Assembly (NCBI GenBank): GCA_014379355.1
Contig: JACMLX010000086.1
Coordinates: 1 to 48,477, forward strand
Length of the DNA: 48,477 nt
Reading direction: 5' to 3'
Source of the DNA: Gemmatimonadaceae bacterium
Lineage (GTDB): Bacteria > Gemmatimonadota > Gemmatimonadetes > Gemmatimonadales > Gemmatimonadaceae
The notes below the pieces were generated by a model. The model had not been told where the DNA came from, did no database searches, and saw nothing but the letters and a program-made list of their open reading frames with translations. Each line of letters opens with the position of its first letter. Positions within the stretch are counted from its first letter, which is position 1. A program made the position numbers and the translations under genes. Positions 9,858 through 18,348 of the stretch are shown in pieces.

Positions 9858-11117
9858 ATGTCGGACCTGATCGAGGTCGCCTTCAAGGGCAACCGGAAGG
9901 AGTTCTTCCGCTGGGAGGATGTGGTTCCGCCTCCCGCACCACCGACGCACGTCATCGTCGAGGGTGATCGCGGGGAGGACCTCGGGACCGTGCACGCCGT
10001 TGGCGCGTTGGCCGAGCAGCGCTACGCCGGCGTGGCGCATGGAGTGGCCATCGGCGAGGCGACGCGACGCGTCGTTCGGGTGGCGAAAGTGGACGAGATC
10101 AAGCGAGCGCACACGCTGCTCGCCGAGAACGAGACGACGCGGCGCGCGGCCATGGCGCAGGTGCGTGCGCTCGGACTCCAGATGAAGCTCACCGATGCGG
10201 ACTGGCAGTGGGATCGTCGCAAGCTGACGCTCTATTTCACGGCCGAGAAGCGCGTCGATTTCCGCACGCTGGTGCGCGACCTCGCCGCGACATTCAAGGC
10301 ACGCATCGAGTTGAAGCAGATCGGTGTGCGGGATGAAGCGAAGCGACTGGATGGCATCGGTCGGTGTGGACGACAGTATTGCTCCGCCTCCTGGCTGCCG
10401 GATCTGCGGCCCGTCAACCTCGGTGTCGCGAAGGATCAGAAACTTTCGCTCAATCCGACGCAGATCAGCGGCGCGTGCGGCCGGTTGATGTGCTGCCTGC
10501 GATACGAGCACGAGTTCTACGTGCAGAGCCGCAAGCGCTTCCCGAAGGAAGGGAAGATCATCGTGACGACGAAGGGCGAAGAGAAGGTCATGCTCAACGA
10601 CATCTTCCACGATCGCGTCACGCTGCGCGCGCCGGATGGAGAGTCGCGCGTGTTGACGCTCGTCGAGTTGCGGCGCGAGACGTCGGCGTGGACGCCGGGT
10701 GTGACCGAGGAATTCAGCATCTCCGATGCACGTGACGCTGCGGAAGAAGGCGTGCTGCCGTTCGACGATGCGCCGACACTGCCGGAGCGTACGCGGGTGC
10801 CGGTGTCCGATCGCACGTTGCCCGTGCTACCGCAGGTGCCGACACCACCTGCACCGCCAGTGGCATCAGTGTCGCCGCCGGCACCGCGCGTGAAGACACC
10901 GGTCGCCACTCCAATCGTCGTCGCGGCACCGTCTCTGGAAGACGACGTGGTCGATGACGCGGACGACGACGGCGAGGATGACGGTGACGAGGCGGCTGCG
11001 GGCGCGGATGGCTCCGCCACTGACGCCCCGAAGCGCCGCCGACGTCGCGGTCGCCGCGGTGGACGCCGTGGGCGTGGCAATCGACCTCCCACGGGCGACG
11101 ATACCCCCGCTCAGTAG
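9858..11117 (+). CDS. PSP1-domain protein, RicT/YaaT family, with Arg/Gly-rich tail
   Basis: 419 residues. The first ~280 residues match the PSP1/RicT (YaaT) family, including the four-cysteine block RCGRQYC ... ACGRLMCC (about residues 170-215). In Bacillus RicT is part of the RicAFT complex, which binds [4Fe-4S] clusters and assists RNase Y-dependent RNA processing. No RicA or RicF is seen here. The family usually ends soon after the PSP1 domain. This protein adds about 135 residues: a Pro/Val/Ala-rich linker, an acidic stretch (DDVVDDADDDGEDDGDEA) and a strongly basic end (RRRRRGRRGGRRGRG). That layout suggests a disordered nucleic-acid-binding tail, which is inference. It sits in the dnaE-accA-metG operon. 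Confidence 0.88.
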   Translation: MSDLIEVAFKGNRKEFFRWEDVVPPPAPPTHVIVEGDRGEDLGTVHAVGALAEQRYAGVAHGVAIGEATRRVVRVAKVDEIKRAHTLLAENETTRRAAMAQVRALGLQMKLTDADWQWDRRKLTLYFTAEKRVDFRTLVRDLAATFKARIELKQIGVRDEAKRLDGIGRCGRQYCSASWLPDLRPVNLGVAKDQKLSLNPTQISGACGRLMCCLRYEHEFYVQSRKRFPKEGKIIVTTKGEEKVMLNDIFHDRVTLRAPDGESRVLTLVELRRETSAWTPGVTEEFSISDARDAAEEGVLPFDDAPTLPERTRVPVSDRTLPVLPQVPTPPAPPVASVSPPAPRVKTPVATPIVVAAPSLEDDVVDDADDDGEDDGDEAAAGADGSATDAPKRRRRRGRRGGRRGRGNRPPTGDDTPAQ

Positions 11118-11182
11118 ATTGCGGAGACGACCGCGCGCCAACACTCGGCGCGCGGTTCGCCTTTGCCTTCAACCGCTCTCTC

Positions 11183-12724
11183 GTGTCGCGTTTCTACATC
11201 ACCACCGCCATCGACTACGCGAATGGTGACCCGCACATCGGTCACGCCTTCGAAAAAATCGGCGCCGACGCCATCGCGCGTGTGCACCGGCAGCTTGGCC
11301 ATGATGTGCACTTCATGATCGGCATGGACGAACACGGCCAGAAGGTTGCGCAGACAGCAGCGGTGGCGGGCGTCTCGGAGCAGGCATTCGTGGACGAGAT
11401 CTCGACACACTTTCAGGAGATGTGGCGCTCGCTGCAGATCTCGAACGATCAGTTCATCCGCACCACGTCGCCGCAACACAAGGTCGGCGTGCAGGCGCTG
11501 ATCGAACGGATCTTCGCCACGTCGCCCGACGCGTTCTACGAGAAGAGTTATGCCGGCTGGTACTGCGTCGGCTGCGAAGCGTTCAAGACCGATGCGGAAA
11601 TCGTCGACGGCCATTGCATCCTGCATCCGACGCGTGAGCTCGAATGGGTGCAGGAACGCAACTGGTTTTTCCGTCTCTCGGCGTATTCCGATCGCCTCCG
11701 CGCGCTGCTCGATAGCAATCCACACTTCTGCCAGCCGTCGAGTCGCCGAAACGAGATCATCGGCCTGCTCGACAGTGGGCTCGAGGACGTATCGGCGAGC
11801 CGGTCGCGCAACACGTGGGCCGTGCCCTTTCCGCGCGCGACCAGCGATGGTCAGCAGCAGAGCACGTACGTCTGGTTCGATGCCCTGCCGAACTACCTGA
11901 CCGGGACCGGTTTTCCCGATCAGGCGGGATGGGACACGCGCTGGCCGGCGCAGCTGCATGTCATCGGCAAGGACATCACTCGTTTTCACTGTGTGATCTG
12001 GCCCGCCATGCTGATGGCGGCCGACCTGCCGTTACCCGAGCGGGTCTGGGGTCACGGCTTCGTGCTGCTCGGCGGTGAACGATTCAGCAAGAGCGCAGGC
12101 GTCAAACTCGACCTCGGCGAGGCGATCGCACGGTTCGGCAGTGACGCCTTCCGCTATTTCCTGCTCCGCGAAATCCCGTTCGACGGCGACGGCAGCTTTT
12201 CGTGGGAGCGATTCGGCGAGCGCTACAACGCCGATCTGGCCAACGCCTTCGGCAATCTGGCGAGCCGAGTGACGTCGATGATCGAGAAGTACAACGAAGG
12301 CGTCATTCCCGCTGCGGGGGCGTCGGATCTCGAGACGGCCGATCTGGCGGACTTCGGAGACGCGGCGTCGGCCATGGACGGCTCGCGCGGCTATCTGCTC
12401 CACGAGGGGCTCGCGTCGATCTGGAAGACCGTCGCGCGCGCCAATGAATACGTGCAGTCCTCGCAGCCATGGGCCCTCGCCAAGGCACCTGAGCAGCGCG
12501 AGGAGCTGCTGCAAGTTCTCGGTACCCTCGGCCGCTCACTGGCGCGGCAAGCCATTGCGATCGCGCCGTTCATGCCGAGCAAGGCGCAGGCGCTGTGGGA
12601 GGCCCTCGGCGCCCCCGGCACCGTACACACGCGCCCATGGCCGACCCTGGCGGCTGTCGACGCCGCTGGCTGGCGGGTGACCAAGGGCGCTCCGCTGTTT
12701 CCGCGCGAAGAGTCGGCGACCTGA
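11183..12724 (+). CDS. metG: Methionine-tRNA ligase
   Basis: Charges tRNA-Met with methionine. 513 residues with a GTG start at 11183. The class I signatures are HIGH (residues 18-21) and RFSKS (300-304, replacing KMSKS). The connective-peptide zinc knuckle is a single CVGC ... C..H set (YCVGCEAFK and DGHCILHP), as in Bacillus/Thermus-type MetRS rather than the double knuckle of E. coli. There is no C-terminal tRNA-binding (Trbp111-like) domain; the protein stops after the anticodon-binding helical bundle. It lies 65 bp after the RicT-like gene. The long gap downstream contains element B. Confidence 0.97.
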   Translation: MSRFYITTAIDYANGDPHIGHAFEKIGADAIARVHRQLGHDVHFMIGMDEHGQKVAQTAAVAGVSEQAFVDEISTHFQEMWRSLQISNDQFIRTTSPQHKVGVQALIERIFATSPDAFYEKSYAGWYCVGCEAFKTDAEIVDGHCILHPTRELEWVQERNWFFRLSAYSDRLRALLDSNPHFCQPSSRRNEIIGLLDSGLEDVSASRSRNTWAVPFPRATSDGQQQSTYVWFDALPNYLTGTGFPDQAGWDTRWPAQLHVIGKDITRFHCVIWPAMLMAADLPLPERVWGHGFVLLGGERFSKSAGVKLDLGEAIARFGSDAFRYFLLREIPFDGDGSFSWERFGERYNADLANAFGNLASRVTSMIEKYNEGVIPAAGASDLETADLADFGDAASAMDGSRGYLLHEGLASIWKTVARANEYVQSSQPWALAKAPEQREELLQVLGTLGRSLARQAIAIAPFMPSKAQALWEALGAPGTVHTRPWPTLAAVDAAGWRVTKGAPLFPREESAT

Positions 12725-12766
12725 CTCGTTCGCCACTCGCCACTGGGGGAGGTCGGCGAGCAGACG

Positions 12767-13048
12767 AAAAGTGTTCGCGCGGGGACGCGGGGACGCGGGG
12801 CGTTCACCGCGCCGGTCCAACATCCGGAAAGTGGGAGAGGGTGATTTTTTGGAACTGCAACTGCGAGTCGCTGTTCCCCAAAAAAGTTGTTGGTCCGAAT
12901 GCGCTGTCGATGTCCCACCCGCGAGTGAAGAGTTCGAGGCTTAGCGGCTCCGCGGCTCCGTGTGCAGCTTTGCAATTCGAAGGCAACCGACCAAGCAAGC
13001 CACGCGAATGACCGCGCCGCGCCCCCGCGCCCCCGCGCGAACACTTTT
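12767..13048. repeat. Intergenic palindromic element B (~282 bp)
   Basis: AAAAGTGTTCGCGC followed by a G-rich stretch (12767-12802) is mirrored by a C-rich stretch ending GCGCGAACACTTTT (13014-13048). The arms are about 35 bp with a few mismatches. Inside, a second inverted repeat starts TTTTTTGGAAC (12845-12855) and ends GTTCC plus CCAAAAAA (12873-12885), and could act as a metG terminator. The ends differ from those of elements A, D and E, but size and nested layout match, and the word GGAACTGC (12851) is shared with A and E. It lies between two co-directional plus-strand genes. Confidence 0.65.
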
Positions 13049-13417
13049 AGCGGACTCAGCAATGCAGTAGGGGCTCGCAACGCGAACGACTCCGGGAAAC
13101 ACTGCCGCAGATCGCCCGAACTCTCGCGAAACGCTGCCAGCGCCACCGCGAACAGCAGCCGCAGCGAAATCGTAAGTCTAAGCAGATTAACACGTTGCCA
13201 AGGCAGAGCCCGACTGGCGCACCCCCTGCCTTACTCTCGGGCACGGAATGAACGCAGCACCCTGTCACCACCTGACTGGAGTTGCCCGACTCAGCCACCC
13301 GCAGCGCCCCACTCCGACCGACCCCAGAAAGAACGACCACAATCCAGAGCCAGACTCGGCTGTTACCAGTGCCCCACGTCCATCGTCCACTGGTCGAGTC
13401 TGCCTCTGGAGTGTGGT
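13049..13417. other. Intergenic stretch upstream of the pilin operon
   Basis: About 370 bp between element B and the first pilin gene. No convincing small gene, RNA or palindrome is visible. The reading frame of the pilin gene is open through it but has no signal or conserved sequence before 13418, so it is taken as non-coding. It presumably holds the promoter of the pilin operon. Confidence 0.5.
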
Positions 13418-15205
13418 ATGTCGCGTTTCCGTGTGAGCCTTCGCCGGTTTGACGAGTCCGCGTACGTGCATTGCGCCCGCCGAGGGTTCGCCCTCGAGTC
13501 CACGCTGCTCCTGCTGGTGTTGTTCGGGGCCCTGATCGGGGTCGCCACGGCGGCCGTCGCCGTCTACACCCGGACCTCGGGCGTCGACATCAAGGCCAGT
13601 CGGGTCGCCTACGCGGCCGAAGGTGCCGGTGACCAGATCATGGCGCAGCTGGACGCCGCGATGGCCGACGGCATCATCACGCCCGGCGACATCACCGGTC
13701 TCACCACGCCCACCCTGCCCGGCTTCTCGTTCAGCCAGCAGACGCAGGTCGTCGGTGCACCGGTCAACCGCATCATCACGCGCGGCGCGTTCGCCGGACT
13801 GTACGCACTCGAACAGCCGATGAGTGTGCGCGTGACTGCGGAAGATCCGACCGGCAGTCATGCCGCCATCGAACTCGGAGTGTCGGTGCAGTCGGTGCCG
13901 ATCTTCCAGTTCGGCGTGTTCTACGATCGCGACCTCGAGATCAACAACGGTCCGCCGATGACGTTCAGCGGCTGGGTGCATTCGAACCGCAGCCTGTATC
14001 TCAGTTCGGCGAACGCGAACTACATGAACCAGATCACCGCCGCCGACAGCGTGTTCTGGTCGCGCAAGGACACCCCGACCACGCTCGCCGGTGTCAACAT
14101 CGCCAACAACGCGAACGTCCTCACGCCGCTCGATTTCGACAGTCGCAGCATGCCGGGTGCGACGTTCGTCGCACGCAGCAACCTGCGATTCAACGGCAAG
14201 CTGATGAGTCGTGTCAGTGGCGTGCGTCCGTTGCGCCTGCCGCTGCCCGGCGGGATGGATCCGGTGGAGCTGGTGCTGCCGGCGCAGGGCGGCGACACAC
14301 CTGACGTGGCACAGGTGCGCATGGCGAACAAGGCCGATCTGCGCCTCGTCGTGAACCTCGCCAATCCGCTCGTCAACATCTGCGCCGACGCGGCATTCTT
14401 CCGCGGCGGCGGTCGTGTGCCGCTCGGTGCCGCCTGTCCTGCCGTCTTCCAGTTCGTGCGCAACGCCTTCTGGGACGGCCGCGAGATGAAGCGACCGGAC
14501 GTGCTCGAACTCGACATGAACGCGCTGCGCGCGTTCGTGAACGTCAATCCGAGTGATCGACAGGTCAGCATCATCTACGTCGAGTTCCAGGGTCGCGACA
14601 GCACCCTCGTCGATCGCGACTACCCCGCCCTGCGCATTCGCAATGGCGCACAGTTGCCCGATCCGCAATTCGCCGGTGAGCCTGGTGGCATGACCATCGT
14701 CACCAACGCGGCGATGTACGTGAGGGGCGACTACAACACGACCAACTGGAAACCGGCCGCGCTCATCGCCGACGTCGCGTCGTTCCTGTCGAACTCGTGG
14801 ACCGATGCGGCGTCGACGACCTTTCCGCGACCACGCACCTTCGCCACGACCAGCGTGTGGGCCGCGCTGCTCGCCGGCAATTCGGAAACGCCATGTGATG
14901 CACGCAACTGCGGATCACCACAGCCGTACGGCGGCGGTCTCGAGAACTTCCCGCGATTCCTCGAAGACTGGGGCGGCAGCGCGGCCGGCACACCGTTCAA
15001 CTACACCGGCTCGCTCGTCTCGCTGTTCGTCAGCCGACAGTCCGCACGCCTCTGGGGACACACGCTCAACGGTGGTCGTGCCTACTACAACGCGCCGGTG
15101 CGCAACTGGAGCTTCGAGACACGCTTCCGCAATCCGATGCTGCTGCCCCCCGGCACGCCGCGACTCGGCTCGGTGCTGCAGATCTCCTATCGGAACGTGT
15201 TCTGA
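13418..15205 (+). CDS. Large PilX-like minor (pseudo)pilin
   Basis: 595 residues. A class III (prepilin) signal is clear: basic leader ending RRG at residue 23, then FALESTLLLLVLFGALIG. Cleavage after the glycine would leave Phe at +1; the glutamate is then at +4 rather than the usual +5. The rest is a very large globular region with several cysteines (for example NICADAAFF, GAACPAVF, CDARNCG). Such size in a first pilin gene recalls PilX or GspK-like subunits with inserted domains. The ATG at 13418 has GGAG 7 nt upstream. The stop overlaps the next start (TGATG), so translation is coupled. It probably belongs to the tip complex of a type IV pilus or a type II secretion-like pseudopilus. The family is assigned from the N-terminus and neighbours only. 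Confidence 0.75.
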   Translation: MSRFRVSLRRFDESAYVHCARRGFALESTLLLLVLFGALIGVATAAVAVYTRTSGVDIKASRVAYAAEGAGDQIMAQLDAAMADGIITPGDITGLTTPTLPGFSFSQQTQVVGAPVNRIITRGAFAGLYALEQPMSVRVTAEDPTGSHAAIELGVSVQSVPIFQFGVFYDRDLEINNGPPMTFSGWVHSNRSLYLSSANANYMNQITAADSVFWSRKDTPTTLAGVNIANNANVLTPLDFDSRSMPGATFVARSNLRFNGKLMSRVSGVRPLRLPLPGGMDPVELVLPAQGGDTPDVAQVRMANKADLRLVVNLANPLVNICADAAFFRGGGRVPLGAACPAVFQFVRNAFWDGREMKRPDVLELDMNALRAFVNVNPSDRQVSIIYVEFQGRDSTLVDRDYPALRIRNGAQLPDPQFAGEPGGMTIVTNAAMYVRGDYNTTNWKPAALIADVASFLSNSWTDAASTTFPRPRTFATTSVWAALLAGNSETPCDARNCGSPQPYGGGLENFPRFLEDWGGSAAGTPFNYTGSLVSLFVSRQSARLWGHTLNGGRAYYNAPVRNWSFETRFRNPMLLPPGTPRLGSVLQISYRNVF

Positions 15206-15750
15206 TGTCGCGCCGACCAGGCACGTCGCTCGTCGAGATGCTGATCGTGCTCGTGCTGCTCGGCGTCATCACGTCCATCGCCGCGCCGCGCCTGCGCCCG
15301 TCGGCGAAGGGCACGGTCGAGCAGAATTCGCGGCTGCTCGCGCAGGATCTCGATCTCGCACGGACGCGCGCGTATGCGACCCGTGCGCTCGTGCGCGTGG
15401 TCGTCACCGATACACTGTGGCAATCGTTTCTCGACCAGAATCGCGACACCGTGATCGCGGAGAATGCCAGCGAACAGACAGCCTTCGGTCCGATGAACAG
15501 TCGCGTGCTCGGCCAGCACGTCGTCTTCGGTCGCGGTCTCGCGCCGCTCATCCCGACCGATACCGTCGCCACGCCACCGTACGGCGCACGACGCATTCAA
15601 TTCGGCGCGCGCGGCACCACTGAACCGTTCGGCACGTCCGCAGTCCTGTACCTCACGTACGACTCCGACAGCTCGGCAGTGAGTGCTGTGGAGATCACCC
15701 CTGCAGCCAACGTGCGCGTCTGGCGTTGGGTGGATGGTGCCTGGTTATGA
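15205..15750 (+). CDS. FimT/GspH-like minor (pseudo)pilin
   Basis: 181 residues. The prepilin signal is short: a seven-residue leader MSRRPG, cleavage site G|TSLVEMLIVLVLLGVI, with Glu at +5 as in canonical pilins. The globular part is beta-rich and ends VWRWVDGAWL, similar to FimT/GspH proteins, where the C-terminal strand packs back on the fold. Start and stop overlap both neighbours (TGATG upstream, ATGA downstream). It probably helps prime the pilus or pseudopilus tip. Confidence 0.8.
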   Translation: MSRRPGTSLVEMLIVLVLLGVITSIAAPRLRPSAKGTVEQNSRLLAQDLDLARTRAYATRALVRVVVTDTLWQSFLDQNRDTVIAENASEQTAFGPMNSRVLGQHVVFGRGLAPLIPTDTVATPPYGARRIQFGARGTTEPFGTSAVLYLTYDSDSSAVSAVEITPAANVRVWRWVDGAWL

Positions 15751-16172
15751 CACATGTGCAGACTGCATCGACAACCTTCGTACGAGACCGAGCCGGATTT
15801 GCACTGCTGTCGGTGATGGTCGCGGTGGTGCTGCTCGCCACGGGTGTGATGGCGATCGGCGCTGCGAACACGGTACGCATCCGCACGCAGACGCAATCCA
15901 CCTCGCGCAGCGCCGCACTGAACGTGGCGCGCAGTTATCTCGAGAATGTGCGCGGTCGTGACGCATGGAGCATCGCCGCCGAGTCGCCGACGCGCGTGAA
16001 TGCGGAAGGCCTGCCCGATGCGAGCGGCGCGTTCACGCGAGAGCTGCTGGTGACGGTCGAGCGCACGAACCTGCTGCGTCTGGAGGTCGTCGTGACCGGT
16101 CCCGGCACCGCCGCACCGATCCGCCTGATGACCAACGCCTATCGCGGCGGCACGATGTCGCCGATTCTCTGA
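15747..16172 (+). CDS. PilV/GspI-like minor (pseudo)pilin
   Basis: 141 residues starting at the ATG that overlaps the previous stop (ATGA). The N-terminus has a leader of about 19 residues ending RAG, then FALLSVMVAVVLLATGVMA, a typical pilin helix, followed by NTVRIRTQTQ and a small globular domain. Position +5 after the cleavage glycine is Ser instead of Glu. The lack of Glu5 is known for some minor pseudopilins such as GspK. Length and position between FimT-like and PilW-like genes fit PilV/GspI. Confidence 0.75.
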   Translation: MTHVQTASTTFVRDRAGFALLSVMVAVVLLATGVMAIGAANTVRIRTQTQSTSRSAALNVARSYLENVRGRDAWSIAAESPTRVNAEGLPDASGAFTRELLVTVERTNLLRLEVVVTGPGTAAPIRLMTNAYRGGTMSPIL

Positions 16173-17140
16173 TGCGCATCACATCGCGACCGGTCCCGCT
16201 TCGCGGGACAGACGCTTCTCGCCACGGCTTCACGCTGATCGAGCTGCTGATGTCGATGGTGCTCGGCGTGATCGTGCTGGCCGTATCGGCGAACTTTGCG
16301 ACGGCGACGCTGCGCTCGAGCCGCGGCAGCGACCTGCGCGACGGACTCAATCGGGACGCGCGTTTCGTCGGACTGGCCATCACGCGTGACCTGGCCGACG
16401 CCGGCGTGGCGTTCGAGTCCACGCAACCGTTCGGCAGTGTGGCCACGCGCGGCGACACGGTGGTCGCCATCTCGGTGCCGTTCCTGCCGAATCAGGCCGA
16501 GGTGTACAACATGGTGGTACCGACCGACACGACCGATCCGCTGCCGCCGGGCGGGACGTGCGGCGCGACCTGCATCGAAGTCGTGGACCCGAACGTCGTG
16601 CCGTTCCAGATTCGTGTCGGGGATGTCGCACTGTTGCAGGTGCAGAACGAGCGTCGCCTGATCGTGATGACGCAGGTCACGAGTGGTGGCGCCGGGATCA
16701 AGCGACTGACGTTCTCGAATGCGGATACGCTGTTCGTGTATCCGGCGGGACTCACCGGTGGCCTGCGCCTGACGCGCAACGGCGTGGCGGTCCAGCGATT
16801 GAACGTGACGGGGTGGTATCGCAACACGGCTACCAACACGCTCGTGCGGGCCGATGGGTTCACGCTCGACGGTCAGCTGCGCACGTCGATCACGGCGCGC
16901 GGCGTCGAATCGTTCACGACGCGCTTGCAGTTCACGAACGGCACGGAGCGCACGCAGGCGAACGGTTTCGATGCCGACACCACCAACGACTACGATCGCA
17001 TCGTGTCCGTCGTGATCCGTGCGCGCATGCGCGTCGAGCAGACGGATCGTTCCGTGAACGGCGGCGCACCACTCTTCCGCAACTACGAGTGGCGCGTGAC
17101 GCCGCGGAACCTGATCTTCGAGCGGAATCGCGTGATCTGA
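16172..17140 (+). CDS. PilW/GspJ-like minor (pseudo)pilin
   Basis: 322 residues, started by the ATG in the TGATG overlap with the preceding gene. The class III signal RHG|FTLIELLMSMVLGVIVLAV has Glu at +5. The globular part has a cysteine pair (GGTCGATCIEV) and a C-terminal region (NYEWRVTPRNLIFERN) common in PilW-like proteins. It is the last gene of the four-gene set; element D follows. Peptidase PilD, ATPases PilB/T and the major pilin are not in the window. Confidence 0.8.
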   Translation: MRITSRPVPLRGTDASRHGFTLIELLMSMVLGVIVLAVSANFATATLRSSRGSDLRDGLNRDARFVGLAITRDLADAGVAFESTQPFGSVATRGDTVVAISVPFLPNQAEVYNMVVPTDTTDPLPPGGTCGATCIEVVDPNVVPFQIRVGDVALLQVQNERRLIVMTQVTSGGAGIKRLTFSNADTLFVYPAGLTGGLRLTRNGVAVQRLNVTGWYRNTATNTLVRADGFTLDGQLRTSITARGVESFTTRLQFTNGTERTQANGFDADTTNDYDRIVSVVIRARMRVEQTDRSVNGGAPLFRNYEWRVTPRNLIFERNRVI

Positions 17141-17156
17141 TCCGGCGACTTGAACT

Positions 17157-17415
17157 GCTCAACGCAGAGGCGCGAAGGGCAGCAACAGCCAGGACGCAAA
17201 GAACAGAAACACCAGAGCAATTAATGCGACTGCTTTAACGCAAAACTGCAATTGCCGCAAAACTGCCGAGCGTCTGCTGCGCGCCTAAAGCAGTTTTGCG
17301 GCTGTTGCAGTTTTGCGTTGAAGCTGTTGCTCTTGCCGTGGCAGTTGCCGTTGCCGTTCCCATTTTACGTCATTGCGCCTCTGCCCTTGTGCGCCTCTGC
17401 GTTGATGCGGTTGCC
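17157..17415. repeat. Intergenic palindromic element D (~247 bp core)
   Basis: There are two nested inverted-repeat pairs. Outer: TCAACGCAGAGGCGC (17159-17173) against GCGCCTCTGCGTTGA (17391-17405), with similarity continuing inward (GAAGGGCAG against CTGCCCTTG). Inner: 17228-17266 (TTAACGCAAAACTGC ... GCAAAACTGC) against 17290-17330, nearly complementary over about 38 bp, with an apex near 17267-17289. The left flank AACTGCTCAACGCAG is identical to bases 2034-2048 of element A. It fills the gap between the last pilin gene and the LOG gene, both on the plus strand. No protein or known RNA family is recognised. Confidence 0.8.
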
Positions 17416-17443
17416 GTTCGGCAGCAGACACAGACATTGCAGT

Positions 17444-18046
17444 ATGACTGAAATCCGGTTGCTACGCATCGCCGTGTTCTGTGGCTCACACGACGGAGCA
17501 GACCCACGCTTCATGGACGCCGCCCGCACCCTCGGCCGCGATCTCGCGAATCTCGGCATCGGCGTCGTCTACGGTGGTGCCGCCGTCGGCTGCATGGGTG
17601 CCGTGGCCGACGGCGCGCTCGATGCCGGCGGCCAGGTCTTCGGTGTGCTCACCCGCGGACTCGCCGATCGCGAGATTGCACATCGTCGACTGACGGCGCT
17701 CGACATCGTCGGGTCGATGCATGAACGCAAGGCGCGCATGGCCGCGCTGAGCGATGCGGTGATTGCCCTGCCCGGTGGCTACGGCACCTTCGATGAACTG
17801 TTCGAGGCGCTCACCTGGGCGCAGCTCGATATCGATCGCAAGCCGATTGGCGTGCTCGATGCCGACGGGTTCTGGGCGCCGCTCACTGCCGCGCTCGATG
17901 GCGCTGTCGCTGCAGGGTTTCTGCGCGCGGAGAACCGCGCGCTGCTGCGGTCTGCGGAAACGCTGCCCGCGCTCCTCGCTGAGTTCGAGACGATCAGGCG
18001 AACGCACGCGCGCATCGAGCAAGCGAGCTCTTCCAATGATCGCTGA
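17444..18046 (+). CDS. LOG-family protein (TIGR00730), nucleoside 5'-monophosphate phosphoribohydrolase
   Basis: 200 residues. Motifs: VYGGAAVGCMGAVADGAL (43-60), SMHERKARM (91-99) and PGGYGTFDE (110-118). The last two form the Lonely Guy signature SMHxRK...PGGxGTxxE. The family cleaves nucleoside 5'-monophosphates to free base and ribose 5-phosphate; in plants and some bacteria the substrate is cytokinin riboside 5'-monophosphate, and others act on AMP or related nucleotides. The substrate here is not known. The ATG at 17444 directly starts the recognisable domain; the frame is open upstream through element D but without conserved sequence. Confidence 0.92.
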   Translation: MTEIRLLRIAVFCGSHDGADPRFMDAARTLGRDLANLGIGVVYGGAAVGCMGAVADGALDAGGQVFGVLTRGLADREIAHRRLTALDIVGSMHERKARMAALSDAVIALPGGYGTFDELFEALTWAQLDIDRKPIGVLDADGFWAPLTAALDGAVAAGFLRAENRALLRSAETLPALLAEFETIRRTHARIEQASSSNDR

Positions 18047-18348
18047 TTGCGCCGCGGGATCGTTGCGGTAGCGCGAGCGAACGACTGACTGTCGCGAACC
18101 GAGCGGGACATTCACTCCCGCTGTACCTATCGCGAATGAGCTATCGGCAGCGTGGAACTCTTTCTGTTACCGGATGCGCCGATTCGCTTGACTCCCGCGC
18201 AGTCCGGCAACACCCTTGGAATGTCAATGTTCCAAATTCGTGACGCCCAATATGCCGCAGAACTCTCTGCGGCCTGTTGCGCGTCGTCACGTGCGATGTG
18301 CTTTCCACGACATCGCCACGACCGCTCCCCGGTCAGAGGAGGTTGTGC
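18047..18348. promoter_or_regulatory. Leader/promoter region of the first susCD operon
   Basis: 302 bp without a gene. It contains three small inverted repeats: AGCGGGA/TCCCGCT at 18103-18123 (possible LOG terminator without a T-run), TTGGAA/TTCCAA with an 8-nt spacer at 18216-18235 (operator-like), and GCCGCAG/CTGCGGC at 18254-18273, a hairpin about 75 nt before the susC start that could lie in the mRNA leader. No promoter can be named with confidence. The SusC ribosome binding site AGAGGAGG lies at 18336-18343. Confidence 0.4.

Noticed and set aside
8597-9955. 452-codon minus-strand frame
   Set aside because: It runs antisense to the end of dnaE and all of accA; composition matches a frame shadow.
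12962-13417. N-terminal extension of the large pilin
   Set aside because: It would place the class III signal about 175 residues inside the protein; the ATG at 13418 has a ribosome binding site.
13265-14668. 467-codon minus-strand frame
   Set aside because: It is antisense to the large pilin; rich in His/Arg/Glu as typical for shadows of GC-rich genes.
17159-17405. CRISPR-like repeats in the gap before the LOG gene
   Set aside because: The repeated words are inverted rather than regularly spaced direct repeats, and there are no cas genes.
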